A DNA stretch of 64,000 nucleotides from Flavobacteriaceae bacterium (GCA_003564185.1 PXFS01000055.1:27017-91016), one strand, 5' to 3'; numbered from the stretch's first letter, positions 28,945-39,965 are shown. Numbers and translations are program-made. The notes: a model not told the origin generated them from the sequence alone.

Positions 28945-30808
28945 TTAAAGAAAATTGATTAAAATGTTCTGTAGTTAAAATACCAACCAACTTTTTGTCC
29001 GAAACAACAGAAACAATTGATAAGTCTTCATTAGATAAAATTCCTTTTGCTTCTAATAAAGACATTTCTGGATCTACTTGGCGAATATTATTCTGCATAA
29101 TTTCACTTACTGAAGTTGATAAACCTTCTTTTGATGTTGGCAACTTTTGACCTTGCAAATCTACAATTCCTATCAATTTATGTTGATCATTTTCTACTAA
29201 AATTTGCTTTGCTTTGTTCCATTCTTTTAAGTGCTTAAGAATAAGTATAGGATCTTCCTCATGTACTAAAACAATTTCTGTTGTCATAACATCAGCTACA
29301 ATAAAGTCGTCTAATTCACAAGGTTTTCTATTGATATTTATGTTTCGCCAAAAATGCACAGGTATATCTTTTTCTTGGTATTTCAACATTTCTTTAGTTA
29401 GAAAATATGCTGTTCGTTTCTTGGTGAATTGCTTTTTTAATCGGTTATAATTCGTACTTGTCCAAATTGACCCTGTCTTACTTTTCTTTACACGTTGTTT
29501 AATTACCTCTAGATAAAGGTCTATTTCGTCTTGTTTAATTCCACATTTTTTTAAGCCTTGTTCAGCCAGTGGAAAAAGTTCAGTAAGTAATAACTGTCTA
29601 GCAGAAACCTTTTTTCCAAACCAATCAAACTGTGTAAATAGACCATGTTTGGCTGCTTTATAAAAATTCTGTCTTGCTGCCTTAAAACTCATTAAATCAG
29701 GAAGGTTTTTATATTTCTCAGGCATTGCCTTAAGAAGACCTACCCAAAAGGCAACATTAGCTACTTCATCTATTAGTGTGGGACCAGCTGGGATATATCT
29801 ATTTTCAATTCGCAAATGAGGTTTCCCATCAGTTAAGCCGTAACACAACCTATTCCATTTATAAATATTACCATTATGCATATTTAAGGCTTTTAGCTTT
29901 GGAGGTATTCCTTCATTAATTTTTTGCATGGCATCTTCGTTAACTTCGGCTGTAATTAACAGAGGGTAATGAGAAACATCGTCTTTAAAAATTTCAGATA
30001 CGCAATTATGAACCCAGTCGTTTCCAAAAGTCACCCTTGGCCTTTGCTCTCGAAGTAAATACAATGAATTTCTTGAGTCTACAGTTTGCTGAAATAATGC
30101 GATGCGGGTTTCAGACCATAGCTCTCTACCCAATAACAAAGGTGAATTGGTACAGGCTGCTAATACGGGACCAGAAATCATTTGTGCCCAATTATACATT
30201 TCTTTAAACTCTCCTGATTTAAGCTGTAAATGAATTTGAAAGCTTGTATTTCCACTTTCGGCTAATATTGAATCTAAACTAAGTTGTAATTCATCTACCC
30301 CTGAAATTCGAATATCAAAAGTGTCCGTTTCCACTTTTTTAAGGATATCATTCAGTACATGATATCGCTGAAACGGAGTCATATTTTTAATGTCAAAATC
30401 AGCTCTTTCAAGTGTAGGTAGAATTCCTGTGAGCGGAAAATCAAGATTCAAGTTAGCTGTTTTATCTTTTAAAAATTTCAGGTTGCTTTTTAAATCTTGA
30501 TGTAGCTTTTTAAAAACACCTGATTGAAGTTGAATTGGTTCTAAATTAATCTCTAAGTTGAATTGGGAGAGTTCTGTTGTGAAATTATCGTTTTCAACAA
30601 CTCCTAAAACTTTCAATGACTGGCATGTTGCACGCATCTTTTGATCAACAATAGCTAACTCTTGTTCTGCACCAATTCTTATTTGATTATCCTTAAAATA
30701 TTCATTTTTTAGCATGTAATCTAATGCTTCAATATCTTTCAATAAATAATAAGTGAATTCCTTTCTCACCCTTGCGTCTCTACTTGAACTTATTTTTTTT
30801 CCTGACAT
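28937..30808 (-). CDS. GCS2-like carboxylate-amine ligase fused to C-terminal CBS domain pair
   Basis: IRIGAEQELAIVDQ, LSQFNLEINLEP, SFQIHLQ, GKPHLRIENRYIPAGPTLIDEVAN (GCS2-like); C-terminal VADVMTTEIVLVHEEDPI...VSEIMQNNIRQVDPEMSLLEA CBS pair. Confidence 0.75.
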   Translation of the reverse strand: MSGKKISSSRDARVRKEFTYYLLKDIEALDYMLKNEYFKDNQIRIGAEQELAIVDQKMRATCQSLKVLGVVENDNFTTELSQFNLEINLEPIQLQSGVFKKLHQDLKSNLKFLKDKTANLNLDFPLTGILPTLERADFDIKNMTPFQRYHVLNDILKKVETDTFDIRISGVDELQLSLDSILAESGNTSFQIHLQLKSGEFKEMYNWAQMISGPVLAACTNSPLLLGRELWSETRIALFQQTVDSRNSLYLLREQRPRVTFGNDWVHNCVSEIFKDDVSHYPLLITAEVNEDAMQKINEGIPPKLKALNMHNGNIYKWNRLCYGLTDGKPHLRIENRYIPAGPTLIDEVANVAFWVGLLKAMPEKYKNLPDLMSFKAARQNFYKAAKHGLFTQFDWFGKKVSARQLLLTELFPLAEQGLKKCGIKQDEIDLYLEVIKQRVKKSKTGSIWTSTNYNRLKKQFTKKRTAYFLTKEMLKYQEKDIPVHFWRNININRKPCELDDFIVADVMTTEIVLVHEEDPILILKHLKEWNKAKQILVENDQHKLIGIVDLQGQKLPTSKEGLSTSVSEIMQNNIRQVDPEMSLLEAKGILSNEDLSIVSVVSDKKLVGILTTEHFNQFSLNA

Positions 30809-30987
30809 AGCAATGAATTAACAATATTTAACTCAAATAAACTAAAAATAAATCAATTTATATACTTTATTAATACTTTATACTTGAAAAATGATAAAAA
30901 AGTATAATAATTAAAAATCTAGTTGATAAGAAAAAAGAAAACATATAATTCATATAAATTAACTATTTTAGCTATTAAATACATAAA

Positions 30988-31404
30988 ATGGCGTTACCAG
31001 AATTTCATTTAGCAATCCCCGTGAGCGATTTAGAAAAATCGAGATTGTTTTACACACAAATTTTAAATTGTGAAGAAGGAAGAGCCTCTAAACTATGGGT
31101 GGATCTTAATTTTTTTGGGCATCAACTAGTCATTCATCAAAGTAATTCTAAACACCAAAAAACTTTTAATGAAGTAGACGGTAACCAAGTTCCTGTACCC
31201 CATTTTGGGGTCATTTTAGAATGGCAAGAATTTCATAATTTCGCAGAAATGTTGAGAAAAAAACAAGTAAGATTTGAAATAGAACCACATATTAGGTTTC
31301 AAAATTTACCTGGCGAACAAGCTACAATGTTCTTTTATGACCCTAATGGAAACGCCTTAGAGTTCAAAGCCTTTAAAGATAAATCCGAACTATTCAACAA
31401 ATAA
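30988..31404 (+). CDS. VOC (glyoxalase/bleomycin-resistance-like) family protein
   Basis: FHLAIPVSDLEKSRLFYTQILNCEEGR ... FFYDPNGNALEFKAFKD. Confidence 0.88.
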   Translation: MALPEFHLAIPVSDLEKSRLFYTQILNCEEGRASKLWVDLNFFGHQLVIHQSNSKHQKTFNEVDGNQVPVPHFGVILEWQEFHNFAEMLRKKQVRFEIEPHIRFQNLPGEQATMFFYDPNGNALEFKAFKDKSELFNK

Positions 31405-31413
31405 TTAAATCTG

Positions 31414-32469
31414 ATGAAAACCAACCAAATACACCCAAACGTAATAAGACAACTATTTATTTTATTGAGTATAATTCTTGTTGCAGGATTGATTCTTGAT
31501 CAATTATTGCCCTATTTATCAGGTGTTCTGGGAGCATTAACCATTTACGTACTATTTAAAAATCCTGCTCAAAAATTACTTCTTAAAGGATGGAACAAAA
31601 ATTTAGTTTCTACATTATTTATATTCATTTCTACTCTAATTGTTGTAATCCCTCTTTTTTTAGTGGTTTATATGCTAAGTACTAAAATAGGACAGGCGGT
31701 AAAAAATTCAGAAGAAACAGTTGAAGCTTTCAAAAACCAATTAGATGCATTAGAGGAAGAATATGGATTTAATTTAGCTGCCAACATTTCTGACAACATT
31801 GATTCTGGTGCGGTAGCCGATTTTGTCTCCAATAGTCTTCAAGGTCTAGCCACAGAGACTTTTGACATTTTTATAGCCTTAAGTATTATGTATTTTTTAC
31901 TATTTTTTATGTTAGTAAATCAGAATACTCTTAAAAAGTCCATTTTCACATATACCCCAATGAGTAAAAAAAATCAACGCTTACTTGGAAAAGAAATTAT
32001 AAGTAAAGTTAAAGCTAATGCTATAGGTATTCCATTAGTGGCCTTTTTACAAGGAGTTGTTGCTCTAATAGGATTTTGGATTTTTGGTGTTGAAGATGCC
32101 TGGTTTTGGTTTGTGATTACTGCTGTACTGTCAATTGTTCCTTTTGTTGGAACAATTTCTGGTATTCTTCCCGCTTGTATTATACTCTGGGCAGATGGTT
32201 CTTCTGGAGCAGCTATAGGGCTAGCGCTCTATGGGTTTATTATTGTCAATTCTTCAGATAACTTATTTCGACTTTACATTTTAAAACGAATGGCCAATGA
32301 ACACCCCCTAATTACGCTTTTAGGGGTTATTGTTGGTTTACCTTTATTTGGATTTATAGGTCTTATTTTTGGTCCTCTGCTTATTTCAGTCTTTTTAATT
32401 ATAGTTAAAATTTACAAGCAAGAGTATGGCAAAGAAACTTCAGATCCTGAAATTGAAATTCAAAATTGA
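31414..32469 (+). CDS. AI-2E family transporter (PerM-like)
   Basis: Multi-TM; FVGTISGILPACIILWADG, GLPLFGFIGLIFGPLLISVFL. Confidence 0.88.
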   Translation: MKTNQIHPNVIRQLFILLSIILVAGLILDQLLPYLSGVLGALTIYVLFKNPAQKLLLKGWNKNLVSTLFIFISTLIVVIPLFLVVYMLSTKIGQAVKNSEETVEAFKNQLDALEEEYGFNLAANISDNIDSGAVADFVSNSLQGLATETFDIFIALSIMYFLLFFMLVNQNTLKKSIFTYTPMSKKNQRLLGKEIISKVKANAIGIPLVAFLQGVVALIGFWIFGVEDAWFWFVITAVLSIVPFVGTISGILPACIILWADGSSGAAIGLALYGFIIVNSSDNLFRLYILKRMANEHPLITLLGVIVGLPLFGFIGLIFGPLLISVFLIIVKIYKQEYGKETSDPEIEIQN

Positions 32470-32477
32470 CCTAGTTG

Positions 32478-33320
32478 ATGAAACCCATTTTATTTTTTTC
32501 CTATGCAAGGTCTGGTGGAACATTAATGAACAAATGCCTGCTAAACCTACCAAACACTATTGTTCTTTCTGAAATTAATCCCACTGAATTTGGAGAAGGC
32601 TTATGGGAAAATAGACCAAGTATAAACCATATTGTTCAACAGCAAGTTAAACAATGGTATGACCTAGAACTTGACACCAAGAATTTTGACGATTCTATTT
32701 TGAAACTCATTAGTTACTGCTCCAAAAATAAAATTCAGCTTATCATTAGAGATTTTAGCATAGCCGACTTTGTTTCTTCTCCACTGCTTAATAATCAGCC
32801 TAATAACAAACTTTCATGGTTAAAATGGATGAACAAACACCATATAAGATACAAATGTTTTAGTTTAATTAGACAGCCAATGGATGTTTGGATTTCACAG
32901 CAAATGCCTGATTTGAGAATCTTTACTATTGCCTACACCAAATATTTAGAAGAGCTAAAACACAACCAAATTTCATATTTCTATTTTGAAAAATTTACAA
33001 CAAATCCAGAGAAAGAATTGAACAAAATTTTGAAACACTTAGAAATAAAATTTCCAGCTTCAAAATTAATTAATATTGAAAATAAAAATCAACTTTTTGG
33101 AGATCTTAAAAATAACAAAAGGTCTCCACGTTCAGAGATAAAAGTCTTAAAACAAAAACCAATTCCTATATGGAAGTGGAAAAAGGCTCATACAACTTTC
33201 CAATCCAATAAAACTTTTATTGAGTTTTTTGATTTTCCAACACCACTATCAACCGTAGAACTTATTTTAAAAACATTCATTTATTACCAAAAGCAGTTTA
33301 TAAAAACTATGCGTGCATAA
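32478..33320 (+). CDS. sulfotransferase-like P-loop protein
   Basis: N-terminal PILFFSYARSGGTLMNKCL (PAPS-binding-like loop) and central FSLIRQPMDVWISQQ. Confidence 0.65.
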   Translation: MKPILFFSYARSGGTLMNKCLLNLPNTIVLSEINPTEFGEGLWENRPSINHIVQQQVKQWYDLELDTKNFDDSILKLISYCSKNKIQLIIRDFSIADFVSSPLLNNQPNNKLSWLKWMNKHHIRYKCFSLIRQPMDVWISQQMPDLRIFTIAYTKYLEELKHNQISYFYFEKFTTNPEKELNKILKHLEIKFPASKLINIENKNQLFGDLKNNKRSPRSEIKVLKQKPIPIWKWKKAHTTFQSNKTFIEFFDFPTPLSTVELILKTFIYYQKQFIKTMRA

Positions 33321-33387
33321 TAATTCATTAAAATAATATTTATGTATCACAATTTTTATAAATTGCTCAAAACTTAAATAAATCCCT

Positions 33388-34266
33388 ATGAATTATACAG
33401 ACAAAATGTTAAGAGACGATGCTTTAAAGTCTAAAAAAATTATTGTTACAGGTGGAGGAAGCGGCTTAGGTAAATCAATGACCAAGTATTTTTTAGAATT
33501 AGGAGCTCAGGTAGTAATTACTTCAAGAAATTTAGAAAAGCTTCAAAAGACTGCTCAAGAATTATCCGAAGCTACAGGAAGTAAATGTTATGCTGTTCAA
33601 TGTGATGTTAGGAATTACGAAGAAGTTGAAGCAATGATTTCTCAATCTCACCAACATCTTGGGGAAGTTGATATTTTGATGAACAATGCTGCTGGTAACT
33701 TCATTTCTCCAACAGAGCGCTTGTCGTCAAATGCATTTGACACCATTATAGATATTGTTTTAAAAGGTACAAAAAACTGTACTCTAGCCTTAGGGAAACA
33801 TTGGATTGATCAAAAACAAGAAAATAAAACTATTTTAAATATTGTAACTACTTATGCTTGGACTGGCTCTGCTTATGTAGTACCAAGTGCCACAGCCAAA
33901 GCTGGTGTATTAGCTATGACAAGATCATTAGCTGTAGAATGGGCAAAATATGGAATTCGTTTTAATGCTATAGCGCCAGGCCCATTCCCCACCAAAGGTG
34001 CATGGGATAGATTATTGCCAGGCGACTTAAAAGAAAAATTTGATTTATCTAAAAAAGTTCCTCTCAAGCGGGTTGGAGAACATCAAGAGTTAGCCAACCT
34101 TGCGGCATACCTTGTTTCAGATTTTTCACATTATTTAAATGGTGAAGTAATTACCATAGATGGAGGTGAATGGTTAAAAGGCGCTGGACAATTTAACTTA
34201 CTGGAAATGGTCACCCCAGAAATGTGGGATATGTTAGAAGCCATGATAAAATCAAAAAAATCTTAG
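33388..34266 (+). CDS. SDR family oxidoreductase, 2,4-dienoyl-CoA reductase-like
   Basis: IIVTGGGSGLGKSM, NNAAGNFISPTERLS, APGPFPTKGAWDRL, GEVITIDGGEWL. Confidence 0.85.
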   Translation: MNYTDKMLRDDALKSKKIIVTGGGSGLGKSMTKYFLELGAQVVITSRNLEKLQKTAQELSEATGSKCYAVQCDVRNYEEVEAMISQSHQHLGEVDILMNNAAGNFISPTERLSSNAFDTIIDIVLKGTKNCTLALGKHWIDQKQENKTILNIVTTYAWTGSAYVVPSATAKAGVLAMTRSLAVEWAKYGIRFNAIAPGPFPTKGAWDRLLPGDLKEKFDLSKKVPLKRVGEHQELANLAAYLVSDFSHYLNGEVITIDGGEWLKGAGQFNLLEMVTPEMWDMLEAMIKSKKS

Positions 34267-34332
34267 TGAAAAAATTTCATTTTACTATATATTATTCTAA
34301 ATTAGCTTCATCAACTTAAACTTTTTAACCTG

Positions 34333-35235
34333 ATGAAAAATTACTTTTTTGGCTTTAGTTATTTTATTTTTTTTATAATTCTTTGTGCTTGCAGTAGTGA
34401 TGATGACACAACTTCTAATGTTGAAGACGAAGATCCAATTGTTGCTACAAGTTTGCTTATTGAAGGATCTACAGAAGAACTAGAAATTGGAGAAGAGATC
34501 TCATTTATAGTTACAGATAATTTAGGCGAAGATCGTACACAAGAGGCAGTTATAAATATAAATGAAAATCCGATAGATGGAAACGTTTTTACCACAATAC
34601 AGAAGGGAACTTTTACAGCCACAGCAAGTGTTGAAGAATTAGAGAGTGATACATTTACTTTTACGGTGAATCCCGAACCCACCAATTTTCGTGAACATCA
34701 ATTTGAACAAACTCTTGTGATTTATCAAGGATATGTAAACGACGAAATTGAGGGTCTAAGTGTTGATGGATATTTGTATATAATATTAGGTCATAATGGT
34801 CAAAATGTCTTAGAAAACCAAAATACTATTCAGGAATCAGATGATTCAGTTGGATTTATCATGGTTACTCAAGAAGATGAATTTGGAGTCCCATATTTAC
34901 CAGGGGAATCAGTAGAAACAGAAGAACTATTAAATAACTTTTTACTAAAAGAAGACGGCGAAGATGAAGAAGAGTTGATTGATTTTTTTGAGGAAGGTAA
35001 TTACAATGTAAATATTGGAAATGTAGTAATTACTTCAGAAACCAGTGGAATTGGACAATATCAATTAAGCTTAGTTTTCAGCGAGACAGAATCTTACACT
35101 GCTGAATTTGAAGGAAATTTTATCTTTTTTGACTTTAGCAATATTGGAGGTGGTAATGATCCAGAAGAGCGTAATTTAAAAACGCTTATTAATTCTCAGA
35201 CAATCAAAGAATTAAAAAGCAGATTGAATCAGTAA
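34333..35235 (+). CDS. hypothetical lipoprotein
   Basis: Lipobox-like IILCACSSDDDT; no recognised fold. Confidence 0.7.
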   Translation: MKNYFFGFSYFIFFIILCACSSDDDTTSNVEDEDPIVATSLLIEGSTEELEIGEEISFIVTDNLGEDRTQEAVININENPIDGNVFTTIQKGTFTATASVEELESDTFTFTVNPEPTNFREHQFEQTLVIYQGYVNDEIEGLSVDGYLYIILGHNGQNVLENQNTIQESDDSVGFIMVTQEDEFGVPYLPGESVETEELLNNFLLKEDGEDEEELIDFFEEGNYNVNIGNVVITSETSGIGQYQLSLVFSETESYTAEFEGNFIFFDFSNIGGGNDPEERNLKTLINSQTIKELKSRLNQ

Positions 35236-35261
35236 GATTTCTAAAAAAAACCGATATTATT

Positions 35262-36122
35262 TTGAAGTATTACTTTTTAATTTTATCGGATTTTTTAATC
35301 AAATTGAATAAAATGATAATTCACACATCATTTTTTTTACGTACTAATAAAACTAAAACTTTGGTTCAAAAACTTTTATTTTTAATCTTCACTCCTGTAT
35401 TTCTATTTACTTCATGTAGTCAAAAAAAAGAACTTAGTGCGCAAGAAATTGTTGATTTTGCAATACTAGCATCAGGGACTCATAACTTTGCAAATGCTAA
35501 AGTAAGTTTTGATTTTCGAAATAAATCTTACACTAGTATTGGAGAATGTGGAGCATTTCATTTTAAAAGAAAATTTACTTCAAATGACACGCTTATAGAG
35601 GATGATTTTGATCAAAAAAAACTTACAAGAAAAGTAAATGGAGAAAAGATTAAATTAAATGATAGCATTGCTAACCTTTATGCGGAGTCTATAAATTCAG
35701 TTTTTTATTTTGTACAACTTCCCTACCGTTTAAACGACGAAGCAGTACAAAAGGAATTGCTGGGACAGGAAAAAATTCATGATAAAGAATATTTTAAAAT
35801 ACAAGTCACTTTTCAAGAAGATGGTGGTGGACAAGATTATGAAGACATCTACCTGTATTGGATCAATTCTGAAAATTATAGCATTGATTATTTAGCATAT
35901 TCATTTTTAGTAAACGGTGGTGGACTCCGATTTAGAGAAGCCTATAATGCAAGAGAAGTAAACGGAATTAAATTTGTAGATTACCGAAATTTTGATGTCC
36001 AAAATAAACATGCAAAGCTAGAAGAATTAGGCCAACTTCATGAAAAAGAAGAATTGAAATTACTTTCCACGATTGAAAAATCAAATATTAAGGTGAAACA
36101 CTCAACAAACACCTGTAAATAG
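35262..36122 (+). CDS. DUF6503-like lipoprotein
   Basis: Lipobox VFLFTSCSQKKE; KVSFDFRNKSYTS...FYFVQLPYRLNDEAV pattern; likely start at ATG 35313. Confidence 0.6.
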   Translation: MKYYFLILSDFLIKLNKMIIHTSFFLRTNKTKTLVQKLLFLIFTPVFLFTSCSQKKELSAQEIVDFAILASGTHNFANAKVSFDFRNKSYTSIGECGAFHFKRKFTSNDTLIEDDFDQKKLTRKVNGEKIKLNDSIANLYAESINSVFYFVQLPYRLNDEAVQKELLGQEKIHDKEYFKIQVTFQEDGGGQDYEDIYLYWINSENYSIDYLAYSFLVNGGGLRFREAYNAREVNGIKFVDYRNFDVQNKHAKLEELGQLHEKEELKLLSTIEKSNIKVKHSTNTCK

Positions 36123-36178
36123 TTTTCAACTTTATAATAATTAAAGAAATAAAAGGTATTGCGAAATGAGTTTCTTCA

Positions 36179-36814
36179 TTATGATAAATCGGGAATTTCT
36201 TGATCATCAAAGCCTGCTTCTTCAAGGTACTCAAGTTCTTTTTCTATTTCTTTTGGTAGCTGAAACTTTTCAAAATTAAGCAACGTATCTTTGATGAAAC
36301 CATTTTTATCAATTTCTACTTGATAAAGATTTCCATAGGTTTTTTCATCAATTTCACTATATTTTTCCTTTCGTAAAATTTCATTTACAAATTCTGGAGT
36401 AGTATTATTATGACCTACAACTACCACTTTCTTTCCATGAGTAGCTGTCCAAAATTCTTTTGAGAACAATGAGTCTACCTTTGGTTCATAAACATCAGGC
36501 TCACCTTTATAGTAGTGTAGAATAGGAATCAAAGTTTGATAATTTCGTGTAAACTTTGTGGTATAAAAAGAATTAAGTTCCTTCTCTTTAAAAAATTCAC
36601 CCCAATAATTTGCTCTTTTAATTCCTTCAAAAGTAAGTTGTGGATTATCTTCCACAGCTAAATTCTTTTCAGCATGTCTTATGAAGTAGTAAGTAGTAGG
36701 CTGATAATTATCGAATCCTTCTGGTGGATTAAAATTTACATAACCCTCAGGCTTTTCATCAGAACCACAACCCAAAATCAAACTCATTAATAAAACTAAT
36801 CCTACTTTCTTCAT
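36179..36814 (-). CDS. histidine phosphatase family lipoprotein
   Basis: Lipobox LILGCGSDEKP; TYYFIRHAEKN (RHG motif) and VVVGHNNTTPEFV. Confidence 0.85.
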   Translation of the reverse strand: MKKVGLVLLMSLILGCGSDEKPEGYVNFNPPEGFDNYQPTTYYFIRHAEKNLAVEDNPQLTFEGIKRANYWGEFFKEKELNSFYTTKFTRNYQTLIPILHYYKGEPDVYEPKVDSLFSKEFWTATHGKKVVVVGHNNTTPEFVNEILRKEKYSEIDEKTYGNLYQVEIDKNGFIKDTLLNFEKFQLPKEIEKELEYLEEAGFDDQEIPDLS

Positions 36815-36902
36815 TTATGTGTATCATTTAAAAGCTTCAAATGTATTAAAGTTTAACCACTTCAACAACTTCAACGCTCATGAAAAATTATTAGTCGGTA
36901 TT

Positions 36903-37817
36903 TTATTTGTCTTTTAATTCTGTCTGCTGCTGAACTTTAAACTTTGATGCTGCATGATTAAATCCTTGCTCCCACCATTTTGTCATAAGCTTTTTGTCAA
37001 AAATTAATGAATTTTCTGTCAATTTTGTTGGAGTGTAAAACAAATTAAGAATCACACCATTTTGAGTAGCGGCTAATTTACCTTCTCTAATGTCTTTTCG
37101 CTCAACTTGATCCAACATAAACCCATAAAGGCTTAACATTAAAGCAAATGGGTTTTTACCCAAAATCTTTTCTTGTTTTGGAGCTTCTGCTTCTAAAATA
37201 ATTACATCAATATCTTTTGCTCCGCGCCTAATAGCTTCTGTTATTGGAACCATACTTCCTAATCCGCCGTCTGCATATTCACATTCATTTTTGGTGACTA
37301 AACTCATGAAAGGAACTAAGTTGCAAGAAATCCAAATCCAATCTAAGAATTCCTTATAATCAAAATCTGAAATTGATTTGTATTCAATTTTATTCTGTGT
37401 TAAGTTAGACACAGTTACTACCACCTCATTTCCAGATGATTTGAGCTCTTGAAAATCTTGCTGACTAAAACTTTTTTCAATAGTTCTGCGGAGATTCTTA
37501 GATTCTCCAAAAGTCCTTCTTTTTTTAATAAATTGAATCAATGTATTTAAAAAGTTAATCGAAATAAATTCGCGTCCTTCTTTTTTTCTCCTCACAAACG
37601 GACTTGTACTAAAGATTTGCCTGTGATTAACATTGGTATAAATATCTTTAATTCGTTGAATTTCACCTAGTGCAAGATGGGGTATAAGAAGGCTACCGGT
37701 TGAAGATCCAACATAAATATCATATTCATTTTTCTGAACTCGCATTAAATATTCTGCAACTCCACCAGCAAAGGCCCCTTTACTTCCACCTCCAGATATG
37801 ACAAGTGCTTTTTTCAT
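36903..37817 (-). CDS. patatin-like phospholipase
   Basis: GGGSKGAFAGG oxyanion loop, GSSTG nucleophile elbow, YADGGLG Asp motif. Confidence 0.9.
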   Translation of the reverse strand: MKKALVISGGGSKGAFAGGVAEYLMRVQKNEYDIYVGSSTGSLLIPHLALGEIQRIKDIYTNVNHRQIFSTSPFVRRKKEGREFISINFLNTLIQFIKKRRTFGESKNLRRTIEKSFSQQDFQELKSSGNEVVVTVSNLTQNKIEYKSISDFDYKEFLDWIWISCNLVPFMSLVTKNECEYADGGLGSMVPITEAIRRGAKDIDVIILEAEAPKQEKILGKNPFALMLSLYGFMLDQVERKDIREGKLAATQNGVILNLFYTPTKLTENSLIFDKKLMTKWWEQGFNHAASKFKVQQQTELKDK

Positions 37818-37882
37818 GAATTAATTTTTATCAAAGGTATAAAAGAACTGGTATAATCTTTAAAAATTGATAGAAAACAAAT

Positions 37883-39964
37883 TTAGTCTTTCATAAGATT
37901 AGATAGGTATTCTTTTTCTTTGGTCAAGAGTTCATTTTTTAGTTCACTAATATTAAGTTCATGAGTCCTATCTTTCAGTAATTCTTCTAACAGAGCACGC
38001 GAAAATTTTGCATACGCCCATTTGTAATGAAAACAAGAAGAAATTAAATCCTTGTAATTATCAGGAGTAAATGTATCTAATTGATACAAATAATTAAAAG
38101 CATTTTCTCTTACCTCAACAGGATAGGTTTTTTTGGTGTATCCACTTAACTCCCTAAAATAGGAAGTGGTATTCTCTGGTTCAAAATCTTGAGTAGCTAA
38201 AGTCAACATCAACCAAAGCATTCTTAATTCTTTATCGTAAAAACCAAAATCACCTTTTATCTTTTCTAAATATACACTTCTTTTTGAAGGTACATTTCCC
38301 CATAAATGTAGAAGGGCATTTTCTTTAGTTAAATAAGACTCATCTTCCAGTAAGCCCTCGTAACTTTCAAGTAATTTATTTGGAATTGTATTAAGTGTTT
38401 TAGCAATAGATTGACGAACACGCCAGCTTTTGGAAGCAAATGCTTTCATGTACAATCGTATAGCTTCAGGTGAGTCTAAATTTTGAAGTTGACTAACTGC
38501 CTCAGAAGCATGAAAATCATCAACAGGATAGGTCATAAACTTACTTAAGTGATCTTTTTTGGTTAGCAGGTCGGTTTCCCGTAGAGAAATCAATTCTAAT
38601 AAAGGAGGAATGAAAACCGATTTTCTTAACGACTTTAAAGCCTGATCTGCTGGGAATGCTACCTGACGCAGCCAGTCTAACCGAAAATCAATTAAATCCA
38701 TTTTACTAACTTCCTCAACCTCAATCAAAAAATCTTCTGTTTCTACATTTTTATAAGCATACTTTTCCAAGTAATTTTTAACGGCTTCCTTAAAGTTGCT
38801 TGGTCCAACTTTTTCCCTTAATATATGAAGTGCCCAAGCCCCCTTTTGGTAATAAGTTAAACTACTCGCATTTGATTTTAATAAAGCTTCTCCCTTACCT
38901 TTATCGCTTTCAGCCTTGAGCGCTTCCGCCCATTGATACAATTGAAAATAAAAATATTCTTCGCCAAGTATTTCACGTTCAGCTAATAGCGCGTAATAAG
39001 TAGCAAAACCTTCGTGTAACCAATGGTGCTCGCTTTTTGTAGCCGTTACCATATTCCCAAACCACTGATGCGCTAATTCATGAGCATTAACGTTAAGGTA
39101 ATTCAAGTCTTTAAAACCTACAGAATCCGTGACAAATTGTTCTGAAAAAATAGTAAGCCCTGTATTTTCCATACCTGCATAAAGAAAATCTTTCACTGCA
39201 ACTTGTTTAAAATCTTCCCAGGGATATGCTACTCCTATTTCTTCTTCTAGAAAATCAAAAATTTCTTTAGTATGTCTATAAGTAGGCTCCATGTTCGTCT
39301 CGTATTTTTTATCTAAAAAAAGTTGAATAGGAATGCCAGAACTACTTTCTATTTCCTGAGAAGTAAAATCTCCTAATGCCAAAGCCAATAAATAGGATGA
39401 CATTGGCTTTTTCATAGTATATGTCCACTTAATTCGTTCATTAGATTCAGCTTTGTTTTGAAGAACTCCATTAGACAAAACATAATAATCTGAAGGGGCC
39501 TCAATAGCTAAATTAAAAATCATTTTTTGATTTTGATCATCTAAGGAAGGAAACCAGTGAGAAGTATATTTGCCCTGCCCTTGAGTCCATACCTGACCTA
39601 TTTTCTTAGATGTGGTAGGGACAAAATACATGGCTTGTTGAGGAGTTGCTTCATAATTTATGCAAAAACTGTAAGTTTTCCCTTTTTGAAAATCACCAGT
39701 AAAAAAGATTTTTTTATTTGAGGATGAAACACTGTAGTTAGCTTGCTCGTCTTCACAAGGCTTTATATTCATGTCTATTGCGTCTAGGTATACAGTGTCT
39801 GTTCTTTGAAGAATTTCAACTTGGTAGATTACATCTCCGCTAATGCTTTTTTCTGAAACTGAAAGACTTAAATCTGCATCAGCTTGAATAAAGTCAACAT
39901 GAAGATTGGATTGTGCAAATGCATTAATAGAAACAAGAAGTACTAAAAAAAATAAAGCCCTCAT
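37883..39964 (-). CDS. M1 family aminopeptidase with signal peptide
   Basis: HELAHQWFGNMVT...WLHEGFATYYALLAE (HExxHx18E); signal peptide MRALFFLVLLVSINAFAQ. Confidence 0.93.
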   Translation of the reverse strand: MRALFFLVLLVSINAFAQSNLHVDFIQADADLSLSVSEKSISGDVIYQVEILQRTDTVYLDAIDMNIKPCEDEQANYSVSSSNKKIFFTGDFQKGKTYSFCINYEATPQQAMYFVPTTSKKIGQVWTQGQGKYTSHWFPSLDDQNQKMIFNLAIEAPSDYYVLSNGVLQNKAESNERIKWTYTMKKPMSSYLLALALGDFTSQEIESSSGIPIQLFLDKKYETNMEPTYRHTKEIFDFLEEEIGVAYPWEDFKQVAVKDFLYAGMENTGLTIFSEQFVTDSVGFKDLNYLNVNAHELAHQWFGNMVTATKSEHHWLHEGFATYYALLAEREILGEEYFYFQLYQWAEALKAESDKGKGEALLKSNASSLTYYQKGAWALHILREKVGPSNFKEAVKNYLEKYAYKNVETEDFLIEVEEVSKMDLIDFRLDWLRQVAFPADQALKSLRKSVFIPPLLELISLRETDLLTKKDHLSKFMTYPVDDFHASEAVSQLQNLDSPEAIRLYMKAFASKSWRVRQSIAKTLNTIPNKLLESYEGLLEDESYLTKENALLHLWGNVPSKRSVYLEKIKGDFGFYDKELRMLWLMLTLATQDFEPENTTSYFRELSGYTKKTYPVEVRENAFNYLYQLDTFTPDNYKDLISSCFHYKWAYAKFSRALLEELLKDRTHELNISELKNELLTKEKEYLSNLMKD

Positions 39965-39965
39965 T

